A DNA stretch of 64,000 nucleotides, from positions 186,001 through 250,000 of the forward strand of contig NZ_CANMFF010000004.1 of NCBI RefSeq assembly GCF_947497005.1. Reading direction: 5' to 3'. Within the stretch, counting starts at the first letter, position 1. Each line of letters starts with the position of its first letter. Source of the DNA: an uncultured Ruegeria sp. GTDB lineage: Bacteria > Pseudomonadota > Alphaproteobacteria > Rhodobacterales > Rhodobacteraceae. The position numbers and the translations under genes were made by a program. Shown piece by piece: positions 56,737-64,000 of this stretch. The notes beneath the pieces are model-generated. The model was not told where the DNA came from and did no database searches. It saw nothing but the letters and a program-made list of their open reading frames with translations.

Positions 56737-57977
56737 ATGCCGCTGAGGCCGTTGAAATACGGGCTATCCGCCGATTACCCGGTTACCGGAGACATTCCCG
56801 CCACGCCGGAGCTGAAATCCAGCTATGATGTGGTAATCGTGGGCGGGGGTGGCCACGGGCTGGCCTGTGCGCACTATCTGTCAAAGTGCCACGGCATCAC
56901 CAATGTCGCGGTGCTGGAAAAGGGCTATCTGGCGGGCGGCAACACCGCGCGCAATACGACCACTATCCGTTCGAACTACATCACCAAGGAATGCATCGCG
57001 TTCTACAAGGAAGGCGTACAGCTTTACGAAGAGATGAGCGAGGAGCTTGACTTCAATGTGATGTTCAGCCAGCGCGGTCAGCTGACGCTGGCGCATACCG
57101 AGGCGACGTTGCGCTCGTTCCACTTGCGGGCCGAGATGGGCAAACATGCAGGCACCAATATCGAGGTTGTCGATGCCCAGGCGGTCAGGGACCTGTCCCC
57201 GCATCTGAACATGGATGAGGGCGGCCACTCGAAATCATGGGCGGCCTGTGGCATTCCGACGGCGGCGCAGCGCGGCACGATGCGGTGGCCTGGGGCTATG
57301 CCGCGCAGGCCAGCCGGCGCGGGGTGGAAATCCACCAGCGCACTGAAGTCGAAGGCTTTGACGTCGGCGGTGCCAAGATCACCAGGGTCCGCACCAATCG
57401 CGGCGATATCAGTGCCGGACAGGTGATGATTGCCGTTGGCGGCATGAACTACGACAAGGCGATGAAGGCCGGGGTGGAACTGCCGATCCGCTGCTATCCG
57501 CTGCAGGCGATGGTCACGCAGCCGCTGAAGCCGTGGCTGCACACGCTGGTCAGCTCGGTCAGCCTGCACACCAATCTGGTGCAGTCATCACGCGGTGAGA
57601 TCGTGATCGGCGGCGGCTCGGACCCGTATCAGCTTTATTCCACCCGCTCGACGCTGGACATGAAAGAACATCTGGCCGAAGGCGCGGTGCATCTGATCCC
57701 GTTCCTGCACGGGGTGCGCCTGCTGCGGCAATGGGCCGGGACGACCGACATGACCGCCGATTACTCGCCGATCATGGGGGCCAGTCCATTGTCCAACCTG
57801 TGGTTGGATTGCGGCTGGGGCACCTGGGGGTTCAAGGCCACGCCGGTGGCGGACAAATACATGGCGCAGACCATCGCCAACCAGAAGGTCGCGCCGATCC
57901 TCGAACCTTTCACCATGGAACGTTTCGCCACTTTCGACCTGCTCAACGAAATGGGCGCTACAGCCGCGAGCCACTGA
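56737..57977 (+). pseudogene. soxB: sarcosine oxidase beta subunit, frameshifted
   Basis: The beta subunit of heterotetrameric sarcosine oxidase binds FAD and covalent FMN and demethylates sarcosine. The N-terminal half has VVIVGGGGHGLACAHYLSK and GNTARNTTTIRSNY. The frame is lost near 57226-57234: after NMDEGGH the expected YPV stretch is one base short. The next frame resumes MGGLWHSDGG, ARHDAVAWGYA (containing the flavin-attachment His), IGGGSDPYQLYS and MAQTIANQKVAPI to the normal end. The result is two open pieces, 229 and ~246 codons. An assembly error is possible, but soxA and soxG are also damaged. AGGA precedes ATG 56737. Confidence 0.85.
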
Positions 57978-57978
57978 C

Positions 57979-58242
57979 ATGAAAATCCTGACCTGCCCAA
58001 TGAACGGCCCTCGCAACATCAACGAATTCCAGAACTTTGGTCCGCTCAAGGCCAATCCCGACCCGGATGCCACCAGCGATCAGGATTGGGCCCGCCATCT
58101 GTTCCGCGCCGACAATTCACGCGGAACGCTGGTGGAATGGTGGCGGCACGTGCCCTCGAACTATTTCTTTCTGGCCGAACGCAACGCCACTACAAACGAG
58201 GTGATCCGCACCTTTGACCCCTCAGAACTGGAACAGATGTGA
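57979..58242 (+). CDS. soxD: sarcosine oxidase delta subunit, variant
   Basis: 87-residue subunit that in classical enzymes binds structural zinc through Cys6, Cys9, a His and a Cys. Here the N-terminus reads ILTCPMNGPRN, so Cys9 is Asn, and the second site reads EWWRHVPSNYFF with Arg where Cys usually stands. Only one Cys and the His remain. This resembles a divergent subgroup; zinc binding is doubtful. It is the only intact sox gene in the operon, 1 base after soxB, and its stop overlaps the soxA start (TGATG). Confidence 0.85.
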   Translation: MKILTCPMNGPRNINEFQNFGPLKANPDPDATSDQDWARHLFRADNSRGTLVEWWRHVPSNYFFLAERNATTNEVIRTFDPSELEQM

Positions 58243-60805
58243 TGGCACGACTTCCCGCGCCCTGGGGCAACAGGATCAACCGCGATGCGCCGGTGTCGAT
58301 GGCAGGGGCCGAGGCGGATACGCTGGTGCAACTGCCGTCGGACCCCAATGTGCAAGCCGATCGCCACCCGATCTCGGCAGGGCAGCAAGTCACGGCGCAG
58401 AACGTCAACGGATCATTGGCGCGGGACTGCGACGCATTCATGGACAAGCTGGGGCGGTTCATGCTGGTACGGTTCTATTACCGCACCTTCATGGGCCCGA
58501 CCCGCAACAGCTGGATGATATTGTGGGAGCCGCTGATCCGCAAGAAAGCAGGTCTGGGCGTGCTGGATATCTCCGCGCCACATGAGGATTACGAAAAGGT
58601 CAACCTGTTCTGCGATCTGCTGGTGGTGGGCGCGGGGCTGGCCGGACTGACCGCCGCCATCGAAGCGGCCGAGGCCGGGGCCGACGTCATTCTGGCCGAG
58701 CAGGAACCGGTTGCGGGCGGCGCGCTGAGCTATGGCTGTGACGGCGTGGACCGGCTGCCTGCGCTGCTGGCGCGGGCCGAAGAACTGCCGAACCTGCGGC
58801 TGATGACCGGCACCGTGGTGAATGGCTGGTTCGAGGATAACTGGCTGCCGCTGATCCGGGGCAACAAGCTGTTCAAGACCCGCGCGCGCGAGGTTCTGCT
58901 GGCCACCGGCTGCATCGAACAGCCCGCGATTTTCCGCAACAACGACCTGCCGGGTATGCTGCCGGGCACCTGCGTGCAACGGCTGATGCGGCATTATGGT
59001 GTGAAACCGGGGCAACGCGCCGTGGTGCTGGCCGCCAATCCTGATGGCTACCGGGTGGCGTTGGATTTGCTTGAGGCAGGTGTCGAACAGGCAGCGGTGG
59101 TTGATCCGCGCCCGGGCGGCAGCGGCGGCGCGCTGAGCGCAGAACTGGAGGCGCGCGGCAAGACGCATGTCACTGGCGTACGGGTCGGTGGCGACTGGCT
59201 GGATTGCGACCTGCTGGTGATATCGGTCGGCTATGCGCCGATGTGGCAACTCCCTGTCATGCCGGGGCCAAGCTGGGCTATGACGAAGATACGGCGCTGA
59301 ACCGTCTGGGCCTGCCGACCCGCGACATTGCGCCGGTCAAGGATGCCGAAGCTGCGCTGACCAATTTCGAACCGGCCATCGCGGCGCATCCCAATGGCAA
59401 GGACTTTGTCGACCGGGACGAGGATATTCAGGTCAAGGACCTGCAAAACGCCATCAAGGAAGGCTATCGCGAGCTTGAGCTGATCAAGCGCTTTACCACT
59501 GTCGGCACGGGGCCGTCGCAGGGGCGGCACTCGGCGCTGGCCACCGCCCGCGTGGTGGCCAAGGCGACCGACCGCAGCATCGGGCAGATCGGCGTGACCA
59601 CGGCCCGCCCGCCTTTTGGCCCGGAAACGCAGAGCGTGTTGTCCGGCCATCATCACCCGGCCGACCGGCACACGGCGCTGCATCACGAACATATCCGGCG
59701 GGGGGCCGACATGCGCCCGGTCGGGGCTTGGCGGCGACCCTATTTCTACGGTCCCAAACAAGACGCCAAACGCCTGATCGAGGAAGAGGTGCACGCGGTG
59801 CGCGATGGGGTCGGCGTGCTGGATGTCTCGACCCTCGGCGGGCTTGAAGTGCGCGGGCCGGATGCGGGCGAGTTCCTCAACCGCATTTACACTATGGCCT
59901 ACAAGAAACAGCCCGTGGGCCGTTGCCGCTATTGCCTGATGACCAATGAAATGGGCACGGTGATCGACGATGGCGTGGCCTATCGTCTGGCCGAGGACCT
60001 TTATTATGTTACCGCCACAACCGGCGCGGTGGCGCGGGTTTATGCGGACATGCTGTTCTGGAACGCGCAGTGGCGGCTGGATGTCGATGTGCTGAACGTC
60101 ACCTCGGCCTTTTCCGGGTTCAATATCACCGGGCCGAAGGCGCGCGAGGTGGTGGAAGCGCTGGACAGCGACATCGATTTCACGCGCGATGGCTTTGCCT
60201 ATCTGGACGGGCGCAGTGGCACGGTCGCCGGGGTTTCGGTGCGCGCCATGCGGATCGGCTTTACCGGCGAACTGAGCTATGAGCTGCACTGCCCCACGAG
60301 TTATGCCCAAACCCTGTGGGATGCGGTGTTGGCGGCGGGCGAGCCGCACGGGTTGCACCCCTACGGGCTGGAAGCCAGCCGGATTCTGCGGCTCGAGAAG
60401 GGCCATATCCTGATCGGTCAGGATTCCGACGCGCTGACCTCGCCGGACGAGCTGGGGTTCGAATGGGCGATCTCCAAGACCAAACCATAATTCGTGGGCA
60501 AACGCGCCATCGAGATGCGCCGCAACAAGGGTCTGCCGCGCAAGCTGGTCGGGTTGACCTTCGACGGACCTGATGTGCCGGGTGAAAGCTGTCTGGTGCT
60601 GAAGGACGATGTGCCGGTGGGGCATGTGACCTCGGTCCTGTGGTCGCCGACGCTGAACACCTATATCGCGCTAGCCTATGTGCATGGCGATGACGCGCAT
60701 AAGGGCGCGCAGGTCACCGTCAAATGCCGCAACGGCGCGCGGGTGACGGTGCCGGTGCGCGGCCATGCCTTCTTTGATCCCGAAAACAAACGGCAGGAGG
60801 TGTGA
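58242..60805 (+). pseudogene. soxA: sarcosine oxidase alpha subunit, multiply damaged
   Basis: The alpha subunit (usually ~950-1000 residues) binds NAD and folate. The N-terminus INRDAPV joins directly to SMAGAEADTLVQL, so about 60 residues of the ferredoxin-like domain appear deleted. The Rossmann region LLVVGAGLAGLTAAIEAAE and TGCIEQPAIFRNNDLPGM are intact. One base is lost near 59251, after which PCHAGAKLGYDEDTALN continues. The folate-binding C-domain follows (LDVSTLGGLEVRGPDAGEF, GFTGELSYELHCPTSY, ASRILRLEKGHILIGQD). A TAA at 60488-60490 then interrupts KP-FVGKRAIEMR. Three lesions make it non-functional. Confidence 0.85.
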
Positions 60806-60807
60806 TC

Positions 60808-61355
60808 ATGCGCCTCTATCCGCTCGATCCCGGGGGGCCGCCGAAGGCACATCGCTTGTCTCTGGCCCCGTCACACTGCAGGATTTCAGCCATACGCCGC
60901 GCTTCGGCCTCAAAGGTCGGGGCACAATGGCGTTTCTGCAAGCGCAGGGCTATACCGTGCCCGAGGTTAACGAAATCGCCAATGACATCCTGCGGTTCGG
61001 CAAGGAAGAGGCCGTGGTGCTGAACGGCCCCGCTGATCTGCGCTCCCGGTGGGAGGCTGCTGCTGCGCCAAAAGGCTATTACTCGTGGCGCGAGGAGGCT
61101 TGGGGGATTATGCGCCTGACCGGCCCGCGCCTGTTTGATCTGATGGCCAAAATCAGCCCAGTCGATTTGTCACCGAGCGCCTTCCCGGCTGGGCGGATCG
61201 CCCAGACCCGTGTGGGATATGTCGAGGCGATCATATGGCGCAACGACCGCGAGGTCATCGGCTTTGACGTTTTGTTTGACGTTGCCGCCACCGCCTTTTT
61301 TGCCACTGCGGTGGCCACGGCCAGCGCCGAATTCAATTCCGAGGTACCCGCATGA
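60808..61355 (+). pseudogene. soxG: sarcosine oxidase gamma subunit, frameshifted near the start
   Basis: The gamma subunit (~180 residues) caps the folate site. ATG 60808, with AGGAGG upstream, gives MRLYPLDPG. The frame then fails at the G6 run 60832-60837; one base fewer than needed. The next frame reads EGTSLVSGPVTLQDFSHTPR and continues with ILRFGKEEAVVLNGPADLRS and LFDLMAKISPVDLSPSAFP to a normal end. Its stop overlaps the next gene's ATG (ATGA). A homopolymer sequencing error is possible here. Confidence 0.78.
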
Positions 61356-62312
61356 AATCCCCCACCGTAATCCTGCATACCAACAACCCGGATGCTGCCC
61401 TCGTGGTTTTGGCCGAAGGACACCCTGATCTGCAAATTCACACCTGCGACAGCTATGACGCGTTGCCGGGCATGGTTGACGAAACCGAGGCTGGGGTTGT
61501 CTATTCGGTTCGCTTTGCCGGTACGCCGGGTTTTCCGCGGCAGGCTCTGATTGAAGCGCCCAGCGTCAAATGGGTCTCAGTCGGTGGATCGGGCACGGAT
61601 CATATGAACCCGTGGGACCCAATCACGTTCACCGTGACCAATGCCGCCGGCGTTGCGGCGGATATGATTGCGCAATACGCGCTGGGGGCGATGTTTCATT
61701 TCACCCTGGATCTGCCGGGGTTCAGAGCCGCCCAGGCACGGCGGGAATGGATGTCCGGCAAAGTTGAACCGATTGACGGCAAGACAGTGCTGATCTTGGG
61801 GCTTGGGCAGATCGGTATGGCCGTTGCCGCACGGTCTAAGGCAATGGGTCTCTCTACCATAGGCGTGCGCGCACGCCCCAAGGGCACACCGAATGTGGAT
61901 GAAGTTCACGGCATGGACGCGCTGCCCGACCTCTGGCCCCGTGCGGATTTCATTGTTGTCTGCGTACCGCTTCTGGACAGCACTAGGGGGTTGGTGAACG
62001 CACTAGCCTTTGCGGCGATGAAACCGGGTGCGGTGATCGTCGATGTTTCGCGCGGGGGGTTGATCGATGAAGTTCCGCTTGTGCGCGCTTTGGAAACCGG
62101 TGCCTTGCGCGGCGCTGGATGTTTTTTCCATCGAGCCACTGCCTGCGAACCATGTGCTCTGGGGGTTCGACAATGTGATCGTAACGCCGCACTGCTCGTC
62201 TGTTTACGAGGGTTGGGACCTCAAATCGGTCGAAATGTTTTCTGACAATCTTTGGCGCTATCGCAAGGGAGAAGCGCTGACAAACATCGTCAATCCCGAA
62301 AGAGGATACTGA
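61352..62312 (+). pseudogene. D-2-hydroxyacid dehydrogenase (NAD), frameshifted
   Basis: The reconstructed ~319-residue protein has LILGLGQIGMAVAARSKAMG (NAD-binding GxGxxG), DVSRGGLIDEVPLVRAL with the catalytic Arg, and, after the break, SIEPLPANHVLWGFDNVI and VTPHCSSVYEG with the catalytic His. The break lies at about 62104-62116: CGCGGCGCTGG appears two bases short of the expected GCGCGCTGGAT. The original frame runs to a false stop at 62243-62245. It may have reduced glyoxylate or a keto acid released by the pathway. It overlaps soxG by ATGA. Confidence 0.8.
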
Positions 62313-62313
62313 A

Positions 62314-63864
62314 ATGACACGAGACAGACGCAGTACATCCCGAAGCGGTGGCCGGCGCGGGAAAAGCGCACGGGCAAGCGCCGATATCCAGCAGTTGCCG
62401 TGGCAAAACATCGTGAACTCAGCCCCCAAGATGGAGTTGCTGAGCGAGGTGCAACTGGATCAGTTGCATACCACTTCGATGCGTATCCTGTCCGAGGCAG
62501 GTATTCGCGTCATGGGCGACAATGTGATGGACCTGTTCGAGCAGGCCGGTGCCATTGTGGATCGAGACACCAAGACGATCCGCATTGATGAGAGTATCGT
62601 CAATGAAGCCCTTAAGACGGTTCCGACGACATTCACTCTGACCGGCCGCAATCCGGCCAAGCGGATCACGCTGGGCGGCGACCATGTCAATTTTGGCCTC
62701 GTCGCCGGCCCGCCAAATGTACACGACTGCATCAATGGGCGTCGTCCGGGCAATTATGAAGACTATTGCAACTTCATCAAACTGGCCCATCATTTCAACG
62801 CAATCCACCTGATCGGCAATCAGGTGACAGCGCCGCAGGAGATGCCGGCAAACAACCGGCATCTGGATACCTATAACGCCAATCTGACCTATAGCGACCT
62901 CAGCTTCCATGCCACCGCGATTGGGCGGGGGCGGGCCATGGACGGCTTCAACATGATGGCCATCGCCCGCGGCATGACGCTGGAAGAGATGCGCGCGGAT
63001 CCGGGGGTGATCACCATCATTTCGGTAAACTCGCCGCGCTTGTTCGACGATGCGATGGGGGACGGCTTGATCGCCATGGCAGAGCATGGCCAGCCGGTCA
63101 CGATCACGCAGTTCACTCTGATGGGGGCGATGACTCCGGTCACTTTGCCCGCCGCTCTGGCGCAACAGAATGCCGAGGCCTTGTTCGGGGTGACCCTGAC
63201 CCAGCTGGTCAATCCGGGCACACCGGTGATGTATGGGGCGTTCACCTCGAACGTGGATATGCGGTCGGGCGCACCGGCCTTTGGTACCCCGGAAAACACC
63301 AAGGCCAATATGATCAGCGGTCAGCTGACGCGCCGCTATGGCATTCCCTATCGTACGTCGAACGCCAATGCCTCGAACGTGGTGGATTTGCAGGCGGCCT
63401 ATGAAACGATGATGGCCACCTGGGGGGCCGCTCTGGGCGGGGCTAATCTGGTCTATCAAGCCGCCGGATGGCTCGAAGGCGGACTGACCGCGTCATATGA
63501 GAAGCTGGTCATGGATGTCGAGATTCTCCAGAACATGATGGAATTCCTGAAACCGCTGAAGTTCGACGAAAGCGAGTTGGGGCTTGACGCCATCAAGGAC
63601 GTCCCGACTGGTGGGCATTTCTTTGGCGTCGATCATACGATGGAGCGCTATGAGACTGCGTTCTATGCGCCAATGCTGTCCGATTGGCAAAACCACGGCG
63701 CGTGGGAGGCCGCAGGGTCCAAAACTGCGCTGAACCGGGCGACTGAGATATGGCAGCAAGCCTTGCGGGAATACAAAGAACCCGCGATGGACCCGGCCAT
63801 CCGCGAAGAACTGGATGCCTATATCGCGCAACGCAAGGAAGAGATCGGCACAGACGAGCCGTAG
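62314..63864 (+). CDS. MttB-family (trimethylamine/glycine-betaine-type) methyltransferase
   Basis: 516-residue TIM-barrel methyltransferase of the COG5598 group. Segments include LSEAGIRVMGDNVMDLFEQ, FGLVAGPPNVHDCINGRRPG, LGGANLVYQAAGWLEGGLTA and GGHFFGVDHTMERYETAFY. The coding frame is uninterrupted with no internal TAG, so it is not the pyrrolysine enzyme but the betaine-methyltransferase-like branch, which passes methyl groups to a corrinoid protein. No corrinoid protein gene is nearby. AGAGG precedes the ATG. It is intact although its upstream neighbours are decayed. Confidence 0.88.
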   Translation: MTRDRRSTSRSGGRRGKSARASADIQQLPWQNIVNSAPKMELLSEVQLDQLHTTSMRILSEAGIRVMGDNVMDLFEQAGAIVDRDTKTIRIDESIVNEALKTVPTTFTLTGRNPAKRITLGGDHVNFGLVAGPPNVHDCINGRRPGNYEDYCNFIKLAHHFNAIHLIGNQVTAPQEMPANNRHLDTYNANLTYSDLSFHATAIGRGRAMDGFNMMAIARGMTLEEMRADPGVITIISVNSPRLFDDAMGDGLIAMAEHGQPVTITQFTLMGAMTPVTLPAALAQQNAEALFGVTLTQLVNPGTPVMYGAFTSNVDMRSGAPAFGTPENTKANMISGQLTRRYGIPYRTSNANASNVVDLQAAYETMMATWGAALGGANLVYQAAGWLEGGLTASYEKLVMDVEILQNMMEFLKPLKFDESELGLDAIKDVPTGGHFFGVDHTMERYETAFYAPMLSDWQNHGAWEAAGSKTALNRATEIWQQALREYKEPAMDPAIREELDAYIAQRKEEIGTDEP

Positions 63865-63870
63865 GAGCTA

Positions 63871-63900
63871 AAGGCCGGGCAATCAGCCCGGCCTTCGTTT
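63871..63900. terminator. bidirectional terminator between convergent genes
   Basis: AAGGCCGGGC and GCCCGGCCTT form a perfect 10-bp stem with an AATCA loop, followed by CGTTT on plus. It lies 6 bp after the methyltransferase stop and ends at the stop of the minus-strand gene, so it serves both. Confidence 0.8.
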
Positions 63901-64000
63901 ACTGCAGATCGAACAGGCGCCCTGGGACAGCTCCATGCTTGGGAAGATCAAGGGCACGCATCAGGGCAAACACCATGGCCTGATTTGACGTCACTACAGG
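63899..64000 (-). CDS. C-terminus of a probable Asp/Glu racemase or maleate isomerase family protein, truncated by window end
   Basis: Only the last 33 residues are visible, starting PVVTSNQAMVFALMRALDLP. The VTSNQA segment near the C-terminus is typical of the arylmalonate decarboxylase / maleate cis-trans isomerase branch, where a catalytic Cys usually lies just before this region. The frame is open to the window edge and closes with TAA at 63899-63901, inside the shared terminator. Too little is visible to choose a function. Confidence 0.55.
   Translation of the reverse strand, partial: PVVTSNQAMVFALMRALDLPKHGAVPGRLFDLQ

Noticed and set aside
59231..60625. 464-codon minus-strand open frame
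   Set aside because: It is opposite the soxA pseudogene in high-GC DNA, where antisense frames stay open by codon bias; composition rich in His, Arg and Gln.
62419..63459. 346-codon minus-strand open frame
   Set aside because: Shadow of the MttB-like methyltransferase gene.
63862..63864. Amber codon as pyrrolysine in the MttB-like gene
   Set aside because: The only TAG is the terminal stop, directly followed by a terminator; pyrrolysine in MttB is internal, and no internal TAG exists.

Overview
The window is consistent with a marine alphaproteobacterium of the Roseobacter/Rhodobacteraceae type. This is an inference from gene content: dense ABC and TRAP importers with solute-binding proteins, a lysine dehydrogenase-type / ALDH7 pair, a cyanophycin cluster, an alkyl sulfatase, a sarcosine oxidase operon, an MttB-like methyltransferase and moderately high GC. 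No rRNA, tRNA, CRISPR array or insertion sequence was found.

Layout. 1-5.7 kb: a 5'-truncated DEAD-box RNA helicase, a membrane class III adenylate cyclase, a decayed LysE-type exporter and a 2-oxoglutarate/Fe(II) oxygenase. 5.7-20.7 kb: two complete dipeptide-type ABC importers on opposite strands around one XRE-cupin regulator, each operon with its own M24 metallopeptidase. 20.9-23.2 kb: an aminoglycoside-phosphotransferase-fold kinase plus acyl-CoA dehydrogenase pair of the ACAD10/11 or LvaA/LvaC kind. 23.4-29.2 kb: a GMC oxidoreductase divergent from a TRAP transporter (P, Q, M) with an IclR regulator. 29.2-33.3 kb: a TolB/TPR membrane protein and a periplasmic alkyl sulfatase. 33.4-39.4 kb: a cyanophycin operon (cphB, cphA, an extra Mur-ligase-like protein) preceded by a wrecked isoaspartyl dipeptidase gene. 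39.5-42.2 kb: lysine catabolism pair. 42.5-49.0 kb: a PotABCD-like ABC importer with an inositol-monophosphatase-family enzyme, divergent from a LacI regulator that is coupled to a 2H phosphoesterase. 49.5-62.3 kb: a double-domain CoA transferase followed by a block full of broken genes (a dimethylformamidase-like protein, a dimethylglycine-dehydrogenase tail, soxB, soxA, soxG, a 2-hydroxyacid dehydrogenase), with intact LysR, MmgE/PrpD and soxD genes between them. 62.3-64 kb: an intact MttB-family methyltransferase and the end of a probable Asp/Glu-racemase-family gene.

The main themes are uptake and oxidation of small nitrogenous and organic compounds, and gene decay. At least eight genes carry frameshifts, nonsense codons or internal deletions; most indels read as single-base losses. 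Every solute-binding-protein gene is followed by a stem-loop before the next gene of its operon. The most novel functional hypothesis is the LacI / 2H phosphoesterase / ABC importer / IMPase locus, which could import a cyclic phosphodiester and dephosphorylate it in two steps.
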